Below, one piece after another: positions 23,650 through 31,246 of a DNA stretch of 39,429 nucleotides; within the stretch, counting starts at the first letter, position 1; the number at the start of each line of letters is the position of its first letter. The notes beneath the pieces were generated by a model. It had not been told where the DNA came from. It did no database searches and saw nothing but the letters and a program-made list of their open reading frames with translations. The DNA comes from GCA-2683825 sp965662355 (lineage in GTDB: Bacteria; Planctomycetota; UBA1135; GCA-002686595): the NCBI GenBank assembly GCA_965662355.1, contig CBFIHP010000034.1:1-39429 (forward strand). Direction: 5' to 3'. A program made the position numbers and the translations under genes.

Positions 23650-26319
23650 ATGAGAGAGCACACTGCGGCCGGACTTTTCCTCGCCATCCTCTTGAGCTCG
23701 TGTGCGAGTTCTTTCTTGCAGCAGGAAGCCGCGCCCGAGAAGACGCGTGACGCGAAGAAGGCCGCGAAGAGTCTCGCCGCGGTCGTGGAGGGAACCGAAT
23801 GCTCGCCGGGTCTGTTGACCGTGCACCGTTCGCAAGACGCGTTCTACCTGGAGCTCTCCGAGGAACGCCTGGGCGAAGAGCTCGGATTCGCAGTGCAGCT
23901 CGTGGATTCGGTCGGCGACTGGTCTTTGCGCGGTGCCGACCTGGACTCCCAGGTCGTGCAGTGGGACCTCGAGGGCGAACGCGTTTCGCTGCGCAAGCGC
24001 AACCTGTTCTTCCGCGCCTCCGAGGGAACGAATCTCCGCTCGGTCGTGGAAGCGAGCTTTCCGGACTCCCCGGTGTTTCAGGCGGATCGGATCGCCGTGA
24101 CAGACCCCGGGGCCGTGCTCATCGATGCGAAGAAACTCTTCGGGCCGGAGCTCGCCGAGCTGCTGCCGGCCAGCAGCGGCTTCGCACCCAAAGCGGGATC
24201 GGCGACGATCCATTGGGTCAAGTGCTTCGAGGACAATATGGTCGCACGTGTCGGTTATCGCTTCGAGCGCACCCAAGGCGGCGCGTCCCAAGGGAAAGGT
24301 TCGCCATTCGATCGCTTTCTTGGGCCGGGGATGCTCGCGGATCGGCGTTGGGTCGAGGCGACCGTTGACTATCACTTCTTTCGACTTCCCGACGACGACT
24401 ACCGCATGCGCTTCGCCGACGAGCGCATCGGAGGCATGACGCTTTCCTACAAGGATTTCGACGGTATCGATCACCGCGACTCGGCCTTTCGCCACGCCCT
24501 GGTGCGCTGGGACGTGCGCAAGCAGGATCCCGAGGCCGAGCTCTCTCCCGCCATCGAACCGATCACGTTCTACGTGGATCGTGGTGTGCCGGACGATTGG
24601 CGCCCGTTGATCCACGAGGGGGCTCTGTGGTGGAACCAGGCCTTCGAGCGTGTCGGGATCAAGGATGCGGTGCGTGTGCTGGACCAACCGGACGATCCGA
24701 ACTGGAGCCCGGCGGATCTGAAGCACTCGATGATCTACTGGAACCTCTCCGACAACCTGATCTTCAGCGGATTGGCGGGCCCGATGTATTCGGATCCGCG
24801 AACGGGCAAGGTGATTCGTTCGAACGTGTACCTGAACGGCGAGTTCATATCGTATGCGCTGCATCGATACCTGGTGTACGCCTGGTGGCGTGCGCCGGAG
24901 CCCCAGGGCAGCGCAAACGAGTTGGCGACGCCGGGCCAGATGCGCGCCATCTTGCAGGAGCTACGCAACGATCAGCGCTTCTGCGACCGCTCGACGTCCT
25001 TTTCCAGTCAGATCGCCTTCGCGCGCCTCGTGCTCTTGGCTCGTGGGCGAATACGCCCGGGCACGAAGGAAGCCGAACGCTTCGCCCGCGAGGCGTTCCG
25101 CCAGCTGGTAGCCCACGAGGTCGGGCATGCGTTGGGGTTCCCCCACAACTGGAAGGCGAGCCTGGGCTCGAAGTGGGAGGAGCTCGAGAAGAACCTCGTC
25201 TCGGGCAGTTCCGTGGACGGCCCGGCCTTTTCGACCTCGGTGATGGACTACAACCCCATCTACATCGCGCCGAAGGGTATGGACCAGGGCGACTACTTCA
25301 TGCGCGAGCTGGGCTCCTTCGACCATCTGATGCTGGAGTACATCTACCGGCCCTTCTCGGGTCGTACGACTGCGGAGGAGGCTCGTGAACTGGACGCCAT
25401 CGCCGCGCGGGCGGAGATCGAACCGGGTCTGGCCTTCGACGGCGGCGGTCTTGGCCACATCGACCCGACGACGAACGCGGATGATCTGGGCGACGACCCG
25501 GTGGCCTTTGCGGACTCGCGCCTGCGGATTCTGCGTGAGGAAGTGCTGCCGCGTCTACCGGAACTGGTTCTGGCGGAGGGCCACGACTACAGCCATGTCC
25601 GACAGGCCCTGGACGCGGCCGTGTTCAGTGTGGCGATGGACTATATCGATCTACTTGCCCGCCACGTCGGGGGGCAGGTGTTGCTGCGACGTATCGCGAA
25701 CTCCAAGGCGTCTCCGGAGGGTGGCCCGCCGCCGATTCAACCGGTGGAAGCCGCCGTGCAACGGCGCGCGCTGGCGGCATTGGGCGAGCACCTCTTCGGA
25801 GCCGGTGCTTTTGCCATCGGCCCGGATGCGTTGTCGGCTCTGAAAGCGGACATGCAGCGCGATTGGAACTACCCATGGCGCTATCAGAGCGACTACGACG
25901 TAGGCCGACGGATCCGCGGGCTGTATCAGGCGGCGTGGGATGCGCTGCTGGAGCCGGCACGCTTGACGCGCGTGTTGGACAACGAACGCCGCGTCGTGAA
26001 GGGCGCGGACCGTTTCACGCTGCCCGAGCTGTTTGGAACCCTGGACGCGATGGTGTTCGGAGACCCGGCTCCGTTGGATGCGGATCGGCGGGCGTTACAA
26101 CGGATGTGGGTGGAAGAGCTCGCGAAGCTCTGCTTCGGGCCGGCGGAGGGGACACCTGCTGAAGCGAGTCAACTGGCGCGCCGTTCTTTGAAGCGCATCG
26201 GGTTGATCCTCGAGGGGGTGGGATACGAGGATCCATATGACGAGGCGCACCTGGAGGCGTTGCGCGAACGCGTGACGGGCGTCCTGGAGGCACGTGTGCA
26301 CCTGGATCCTGTGCGCTGA
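23650..26319 (+). CDS. Zinc-dependent metzincin lipoprotein (DUF4953/DUF5117-like)
   Basis: An 889-residue predicted lipoprotein: signal AGLFLAILLSSC with lipobox cysteine C18. The catalytic zinc site H489-E490-V-G-H493-A-L-G-F-P-H499 is the extended metzincin motif, and SVMDYNP about 40 residues later is the Met-turn. The surroundings (ITFYVDRGVPDDWRP, WNQAFERVGIKDAV) match the DUF5117/DUF4953 secreted metalloprotease family. It should act at the cell surface or in the periplasm on unknown substrates. The start at 23650 gives the lipoprotein signal; it follows batE by 22 nt and may be read with it. Confidence 0.9.
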   Translation: MREHTAAGLFLAILLSSCASSFLQQEAAPEKTRDAKKAAKSLAAVVEGTECSPGLLTVHRSQDAFYLELSEERLGEELGFAVQLVDSVGDWSLRGADLDSQVVQWDLEGERVSLRKRNLFFRASEGTNLRSVVEASFPDSPVFQADRIAVTDPGAVLIDAKKLFGPELAELLPASSGFAPKAGSATIHWVKCFEDNMVARVGYRFERTQGGASQGKGSPFDRFLGPGMLADRRWVEATVDYHFFRLPDDDYRMRFADERIGGMTLSYKDFDGIDHRDSAFRHALVRWDVRKQDPEAELSPAIEPITFYVDRGVPDDWRPLIHEGALWWNQAFERVGIKDAVRVLDQPDDPNWSPADLKHSMIYWNLSDNLIFSGLAGPMYSDPRTGKVIRSNVYLNGEFISYALHRYLVYAWWRAPEPQGSANELATPGQMRAILQELRNDQRFCDRSTSFSSQIAFARLVLLARGRIRPGTKEAERFAREAFRQLVAHEVGHALGFPHNWKASLGSKWEELEKNLVSGSSVDGPAFSTSVMDYNPIYIAPKGMDQGDYFMRELGSFDHLMLEYIYRPFSGRTTAEEARELDAIAARAEIEPGLAFDGGGLGHIDPTTNADDLGDDPVAFADSRLRILREEVLPRLPELVLAEGHDYSHVRQALDAAVFSVAMDYIDLLARHVGGQVLLRRIANSKASPEGGPPPIQPVEAAVQRRALAALGEHLFGAGAFAIGPDALSALKADMQRDWNYPWRYQSDYDVGRRIRGLYQAAWDALLEPARLTRVLDNERRVVKGADRFTLPELFGTLDAMVFGDPAPLDADRRALQRMWVEELAKLCFGPAEGTPAEASQLARRSLKRIGLILEGVGYEDPYDEAHLEALRERVTGVLEARVHLDPVR

Positions 26320-26350
26320 TGCAAGTGCGGCCGCTGCGCACACCGCTCCT

Positions 26351-27718
26351 CTAGTCCACCGGCAAACGGAAAACGGCTCGGTTTCCTTTCACGTCGATCA
26401 CCAGCTTTCCGAGTTCGATCCGCCGCGTCTCGAGCGCCCGGTCCAGCTTGACGACGAACGCACTGATTCCACCAGCGGTTTCCGATGTACGCACCCGGAT
26501 CCGATACCCGGGTCCCTCGCAAACCGCCTCACCCTGGCCTTCCGCGACCCGGTATCCAAATCCCCGACATGCATCCAGCAACCGTTCGCGGTCCTTCAGC
26601 GGCAGCCGCACATGGATCTCCACCACGTCCTGGAACAGGGCGTTTGCGTGTGACATGCCCAGGTGGGCCGCATACCGCTGCAACACACTTGCGCGCTCGA
26701 TACCCCGTGCCACCGGCGCGAGTTTCGGGTGCCAGTGCTCGAGGAAGTTCGGGTCGTATTCCATCGAGAACAGGTCCAGGCGCGAGGACGTCGTTGCGCG
26801 TTCGATACCCATGATGTGGAACCATGGGAGTTGCTCGCCGTCGTACTGGCGCTTCATCGGGCCGGCGAAGGTGCGGATGCCCTTGTCCTCGAGCGTGGCC
26901 GCGAGCACCTGGCTGGCGCCCTTGTCCTCGACGCCGAAGGCGATACCGGTGTTGCCTGGGTTGAATCCCTTGTCGGGTTCCGGTTGCAGGAACTCGAAGT
27001 ACGTGTTGCGGCCGTAGAAGTAGCGCCCGGTGTACGTGCGATCGGGGCGCACGGTGGTGCGCTCCTCGAAGACGCCAAAGTCGCCATTGAGAAAGCCCGA
27101 GTCGACGATGGCGGCGTAGGTGTCGGGATCCGGGATGTAATAGAGGTGGTTGAGGAAGGTCTGGGGCGCGCGCTCGGCGCGCCAGCGGCTGGCGATGGTC
27201 CAGAGATCGCCCCAGATGGCCGCGGTCTTCTGCTTTGGCGAGGCCAGACCGAGGAGCTCGATGCCCTTCTCGCCCTCGTGAACCGAAAGTTCGAGGTCGA
27301 GGGTCAAGGGCTTGCCGGTGACGAAGGCGTCGAACATCTGGATGCGGGCCTCGTAGCCGTGTCCACCGAGCTCGACGTGAACGGAGATGGCGTCGAGATC
27401 GAGATCGAGGTTGCGGCTCTCACCAACGACCCGACACAGGCCAACGTAGTAGTCGAGTAGGAACGTCTGCAAGAGCGGTTCGTCGACCGTGAGCTCGTCC
27501 TCGATACGGATGGCCAGGACGTACGAGAAGAACGAGTCCGACTCGGCGTCGAACATCCCCGGTGCGAAACGCAGCTCCTCGAAACCCGTGTAGTCGATCT
27601 CGGGCGCGAAGGAGAGCGGGAAATCGATCCGCTCGAAGCGCCAGTCCTCGGGTGTTTCCGGGAGAAGAACCGAATCTTGAGCGAAGGCGAGCGTGGAGAG
27701 TAGGGCAAGTGACAGCAT
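26351..27718 (-). CDS. Secreted DUF5829-like protein
   Basis: A 455-residue exported protein (signal MLSLALLSTLAFAQ). The middle (FLNHLYYIPDPDTYAAIVDSG, in parts; FLNGDFGVFEERTTVRP; TYTGRYFYGRNTYFEFLQP) matches the DUF5829 family, which is related to VOC/glyoxalase-like folds; activity is unknown. Its N-terminal 170 residues form an additional beta-rich region not needed for that domain. The C-terminal part ends FVVKLDRALETRRIELG. The gene converges with the metalloprotease gene (31-nt space with a possible GTGCGC/GCGCAC hairpin) and diverges from the PagL-like gene. Confidence 0.75.
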   Translation of the reverse strand: MLSLALLSTLAFAQDSVLLPETPEDWRFERIDFPLSFAPEIDYTGFEELRFAPGMFDAESDSFFSYVLAIRIEDELTVDEPLLQTFLLDYYVGLCRVVGESRNLDLDLDAISVHVELGGHGYEARIQMFDAFVTGKPLTLDLELSVHEGEKGIELLGLASPKQKTAAIWGDLWTIASRWRAERAPQTFLNHLYYIPDPDTYAAIVDSGFLNGDFGVFEERTTVRPDRTYTGRYFYGRNTYFEFLQPEPDKGFNPGNTGIAFGVEDKGASQVLAATLEDKGIRTFAGPMKRQYDGEQLPWFHIMGIERATTSSRLDLFSMEYDPNFLEHWHPKLAPVARGIERASVLQRYAAHLGMSHANALFQDVVEIHVRLPLKDRERLLDACRGFGYRVAEGQGEAVCEGPGYRIRVRTSETAGGISAFVVKLDRALETRRIELGKLVIDVKGNRAVFRLPVD

Positions 27719-27803
27719 GGATCGTGGACCTCGCGTAACAACATACTCGATTCGGCTACGGGCCCGTGTATGTGTTGGGGAGCGGGGTTAGGATTCGCGG
27801 TCC

Positions 27804-27869
27804 ATGGGCGACTGCTCCCGGCGCATGACGAACCTGAAGCTCGCGATCCTGTTCGTGGTCGCGCCGTGA
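27804..27869 (+). CDS. Possible 21-codon upstream peptide overlapping the next start
   Basis: ATG GGC GAC ... GCG CCG TGA encodes MGDCSRRMTNLKLAILFVVAP and its stop (27867-27869) overlaps the GTG start of the following gene in GTGA form. It may be a leader peptide allowing coupled translation, or a chance frame. There is no ribosome site I would call strong. Confidence 0.2.
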   Translation: MGDCSRRMTNLKLAILFVVAP

Positions 27870-28432
27870 AACTTTTCAGCGCCCTTGCCCTCACGTTCGC
27901 AGCGTGCGCCTCTCCCGGCGACCGTGGGTTGACGGTCTACGGCGGCCAGTACCTCGACAATTCGTTGCCGAACGATCTGCTGGTGCTCCAGGACTTCGAT
28001 CCGGTCGATTCCTACCTGGCGGCGGTTGCGTATTCACAGGTTCTGGGCCGCAAGGAGTCGTATCGCTGGGAAGTGGAGGAGCAGTTTGCGCAACACTTCG
28101 GGGATCAGAATCACCAGGAAGTGAACGCGTTGCTTCTGTTTCGCCTTACACAGTTTCCCTGGCACGAGTTCCTACCGACGACCTTTGCCATCGGTGATGG
28201 TCTGTCCTACGCCTTCGAGACACCCACGCTCGAAGAATCCTTGCATGCCCACGAGGGCGGGACGGATCAGCTCTTGAACTACCTCTTGCTCGAATTGACA
28301 TTCGCCGCGCCGGAGTGGAAGCGCTGGAGCTTGGTCGCTCGTCTCCACCATCGCTCGGGGGTTTTTGGGCTCTTCAACGACGTCGAAGGCGGCTCGAACA
28401 TCCTGGCTTTCGGGTTGCGCTACGACTTCTAG
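27866..28432 (+). CDS. PagL-like (lipid A 3-O-deacylase / acyloxyacyl hydrolase type) outer-membrane protein
   Basis: A 188-residue protein starting at GTG 27866 (KLFSALALTFAACASPG), with a cysteine in an imperfect lipobox (FAAC). The rest is made of amphipathic strands ending in LAFGLRYDF, a classic outer-membrane barrel C-terminus with terminal Phe. The segment WSLVARLHHRSGVFGLFND contains H-x-S followed by a Glu ten residues later (DVEGG), resembling the His-Ser-Glu triad of PagL-type lipid A deacylases, whose spacing is slightly longer. I give the family link moderate weight. It is divergent from the DUF5829 gene. Confidence 0.6.
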   Translation: MKLFSALALTFAACASPGDRGLTVYGGQYLDNSLPNDLLVLQDFDPVDSYLAAVAYSQVLGRKESYRWEVEEQFAQHFGDQNHQEVNALLLFRLTQFPWHEFLPTTFAIGDGLSYAFETPTLEESLHAHEGGTDQLLNYLLLELTFAAPEWKRWSLVARLHHRSGVFGLFNDVEGGSNILAFGLRYDF

Positions 28433-28452
28433 TCGACGCAGAGGTGCATGGG

Positions 28453-29076
28453 TTATTCGTTCTCGGGTCGTATTCGCTCGATGACTGCCCGTGCCGCCGT
28501 ACGGTCGCGTAGCTCCTCCTCGAAACGATCGGCATCCCGCAACGGTACGTCGAAGACGAATTGTACCTCCGCGCCGTACTCGGACATGACGGGCTCCAGC
28601 TTGGCGGCCGTCAGGAAGGCCTGCACGGCACCGGTGCAGTCGTAGGGAAAGCGCACATCGATGCGCACTGTCACGACAGCGATCCGCGTCGGCGCCAGAT
28701 CCAGGGCCTTTGCCGCGCACCCGCCATAGGCCCGGATCAACCCACCGACCCCGAGCTTTGTCCCGCCGTAGTAGCGCGAAACCACGCACACTGCATCGGT
28801 CAGTCCATGCCCCTCGATCTGCTGCAAGATCGGCCGTCCCGCGGATCCTCCCGGTTCGCCGTCATCATTGAACCGAAAGCGATCGCAGGGACGCCCCAGT
28901 CGATACGCCCAGCAGTGATGCGTCGCGCTCGGCCCCTCCGCCCGCACGCCGGCGATGAATGCCTCGACCTCGGCTTCCGAGTTCACCGGAGCGAGCGAGG
29001 CGATGAAGCGCGAGCCCTTGATCGCCTCGGTCTCGTGGCGGAAGGTCTCCGCCAAAACCTCATACTGGTCGGCCAC
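28453..29076 (-). CDS. yigZ: YigZ/IMPACT family protein
   Basis: A 207-residue cytoplasmic protein of the UPF0029/IMPACT family. N-terminal domain marks: EIKGSRFIA-type start (AIKGSRFIASLAPV), ATHHCWAYRLG, RFNDDGEPGGSAGRPIL and VSRYYGGTKLGVGGLIRAYG. A DUF1949-type ferredoxin-like C-terminal domain follows (VRFPYDCTGAVQAFLTA). Its exact role is unclear; the eukaryotic relative IMPACT binds the translation regulator GCN1. The length is normal. Its 3' end converges with the PagL-like gene 20 nt away. Confidence 0.95.
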   Translation of the reverse strand: MADQYEVLAETFRHETEAIKGSRFIASLAPVNSEAEVEAFIAGVRAEGPSATHHCWAYRLGRPCDRFRFNDDGEPGGSAGRPILQQIEGHGLTDAVCVVSRYYGGTKLGVGGLIRAYGGCAAKALDLAPTRIAVVTVRIDVRFPYDCTGAVQAFLTAAKLEPVMSEYGAEVQFVFDVPLRDADRFEEELRDRTAARAVIERIRPENE

Positions 29077-29191
29077 ACGGGTTTTGTACCACGTTCAACC
29101 TCCGCTGATTTCCTTCGATTACCGGGCCTGTCCCGGCTCGCAAGGGAATGCGACGTGGCCTTCTGCCGACCTCAACGCAATCGGCGTTTTC

Positions 29192-29677
29192 TCAGGTTTG
29201 CTTGCCGCAGCACTTCTTGAACTTCTTCCCACTCCCGCAGAAGCACGGATCGTTGCGCCCGACCTTCGGGGCCTGATGCACCACCGGAGCCTGGCGCTCA
29301 TGCACGTGGTGAGCGTTCTTTCCCGTTCGCACCGTCTCCAGAAACTCGTCCTCGGTCGTGGCCAGCCCACGCCTGATCTCGTAGGCCTGGGGCACCGTCT
29401 CGATCTCCTCGAGATGCGCGAAATAGGCTGCCAGCACCCCCGGAACGTGCTCGGCCAGGGGATCCTTCTGCTTCAAACGCGCCGGCATCGAATGACCGAG
29501 GGCCACATGAATGTCCTGATCGTCGAGCAGTCTGGGCTTCTTCCCCAGCTCTTCGTAGCAGATGGTCAAGAACGCCTCGAGAACCTTGCGGGCATCCTCG
29601 CGCGACACATCGAGCGCCTTGGCGTGCTCGGAATCGAGAAAGGCGGAAACGCCGAGGGTGACTTCTTTGGTGGGCAT
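29192..29677 (-). CDS. SEC-C motif protein
   Basis: A 161-residue cytoplasmic protein ending with the SEC-C zinc-binding motif (GRNDPCFCGSGKKFKKCC, residues 140-157, Cys145/147/156/157), the same metal site that ends SecA. The N-terminal 115 residues are helical and unassigned (SREDARKVLEAFLTICYEEL). Such proteins are often minor SecB/ribosome-binding or YchJ-like accessory factors; the role is unknown here. The ATG 29677 start fits the domain boundary. A 115-nt gap separates it from yigZ. Confidence 0.85.
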   Translation of the reverse strand: MPTKEVTLGVSAFLDSEHAKALDVSREDARKVLEAFLTICYEELGKKPRLLDDQDIHVALGHSMPARLKQKDPLAEHVPGVLAAYFAHLEEIETVPQAYEIRRGLATTEDEFLETVRTGKNAHHVHERQAPVVHQAPKVGRNDPCFCGSGKKFKKCCGKQT

Positions 29678-29714
29678 GCTGCCCGGAATTCTAGCGAGGT
29701 TTCACCGGCCAGGG

Positions 29715-30461
29715 CTAGTCTCGCTCAGCCGCCTCGGCGAGGGCGTGGGCGAAACCCTCCTGCACGTTGTCGGCCAGCTTCTCGTGACCTCTTGCAGTTG
29801 GGTGCAGACCGTCCCCGAAGTTCATCTCGGGGACGGCACCGACGTCGCGCATGAAGGAGGGCACGATGGGGAGGTCGTATTCCTTGGCCAGCCGCGGATA
29901 GATGGCGTCGAAGGCGACGGCGTAGTCGCCGTAGTTGGGGGGGATGCGTACGCCCAGGAGCAGGAGCCGGGTGCCTTTCCGGGTCGTGGTCTCGATCATC
30001 GTGCGCAGGTTGCGTTCGACCTCGGCCAGCTTGATGCCCCGCAGCCCGTCATTGGCTCCCAGCTGGAGGACGACCAGGTCTGGCTTGCGACGTAGGACCC
30101 AGTTGAGAGCGGTGACACCGCCAGCGGTGGTGCGACCGCTCTCGCAAGAGCTGACGAGATGGAAGGGCTGACCCGCGTCGTGGAGACGTCGCTGAAGTAC
30201 GGCGGGGAAGGCCTGGTGTTCGGCCAGATGGAGGCCGGCGCCGATGCTGTCGCCCAGAAAGACGACGGTGGGGGCGTCGGCGGGAATGCTGAGCGGTGCA
30301 TGGACATCGTCGGCGGCTTCGGGCGCAGGAGCATCGAAGAGGGTTTGCGACTCGCCACTTCTTGGTGCCGACGATGGGGTTTCCGCACCGCAATGGCCCA
30401 GGGAGAGCCCGAGCAGGATGCCGCCAAGTGTTCGAATCTTGCGTTCGCGGAAATCAACCAT
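29715..30461 (-). CDS. tesA: TesA-like SGNH hydrolase (arylesterase/lysophospholipase)
   Basis: A 248-residue exported esterase. Blocks: GDSIGAG (70-76, nucleophile S72), a glycine in the second block, GANDG (third block) and DGLHP (catalytic Asp and His). Family members hydrolyse acyl-CoA, lysophospholipid and aryl esters in the periplasm. N-terminus: MVDFRERKIRTLGGILLGLS, then LGHCGAE; the Cys24 context is a weak lipobox. It is divergent from the ybbA-like gene across 69 nt, the same neighbourhood as in E. coli. Confidence 0.9.
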   Translation of the reverse strand: MVDFRERKIRTLGGILLGLSLGHCGAETPSSAPRSGESQTLFDAPAPEAADDVHAPLSIPADAPTVVFLGDSIGAGLHLAEHQAFPAVLQRRLHDAGQPFHLVSSCESGRTTAGGVTALNWVLRRKPDLVVLQLGANDGLRGIKLAEVERNLRTMIETTTRKGTRLLLLGVRIPPNYGDYAVAFDAIYPRLAKEYDLPIVPSFMRDVGAVPEMNFGDGLHPTARGHEKLADNVQEGFAHALAEAAERD

Positions 30462-30530
30462 CGTTCCTCGTCTGGGGGCAATCTAAGCTGGCCGCCCGAG
30501 TTCGCCAGCGCAATTCCCCTCCATCCCTCC

Positions 30531-31241
30531 ATGTCGAACGAAGTAGAAATCGAGTGCATCGGGCTCGGCAAGAGCCTGCCCTCGGGCAACCGCACCCTGG
30601 TGATCCTCGAAGCCCTCGACCTTTCGATCTCTAAGGGCGAGCTGGTTGCGATCCTCGGGCCCTCGGGGAGTGGCAAGTCGACGTTGTTGGGGCTGCTTGC
30701 CGGTCTGGATCGACCGACGACGGGCAGTGTGCGCCTGGAGGGCCGTCGGTTGGAAGCGGCCAGCGAGGACCAGCTGGCGCTCCTGCGGCGCGAGCGCGTG
30801 GGCTTCGTGTTCCAGTCGTTTCAGCTACTGGCGAACTTGACCGCGCGGGAGAACGTGCTTCTGCCGCTGGAGCTGACCGGCTTTCGCGATGCCGAAGCGC
30901 GGACCAGCGAAGTGCTGGCCGAGGTCGGCCTGGAAGAGCGTGGGCATCATTATCCCTCGCAGTTATCCGGCGGCGAGCAACAACGCGTGGCCCTCGCGCG
31001 GGCCTTCGCCTCGCGCCCCGCGGTGCTATTCGCGGATGAACCGACAGGGAACCTCGACAGCGAAACCGGAGCGCGCATTCTCGAACTGCTCCTGGACATG
31101 CGCGAACGTAATGGAACGACGCTGGTGCTGGTCACGCACGACGCCGAGATCGCCTCCTGCGCGGAACGCCAGATTCACCTGAAGAGTGGGCGCATCGTCA
31201 AGGACATCTCCAAAGACAACAACCCGGCCGCTACGGGCTGA
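30531..31241 (+). CDS. ybbA: ABC transporter ATP-binding protein (YbbA/LolD group)
   Basis: A 236-residue cytoplasmic ATPase of the LolD/YbbA/MacB family. Walker A GPSGSGKST (43-51), Q-loop with FVFQSFQLL (92-100), signature LSGGEQQRV (145-153), Walker B and D-loop VLFADEPTGNLD (165-176), H-loop VTHD with H203. ATG 30531 gives the usual N-terminus. It is followed after 5 nt by the FtsX-like permease gene, and both lie opposite tesA. Confidence 0.92.
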   Translation: MSNEVEIECIGLGKSLPSGNRTLVILEALDLSISKGELVAILGPSGSGKSTLLGLLAGLDRPTTGSVRLEGRRLEAASEDQLALLRRERVGFVFQSFQLLANLTARENVLLPLELTGFRDAEARTSEVLAEVGLEERGHHYPSQLSGGEQQRVALARAFASRPAVLFADEPTGNLDSETGARILELLLDMRERNGTTLVLVTHDAEIASCAERQIHLKSGRIVKDISKDNNPAATG

Positions 31242-31246
31242 GAGGC

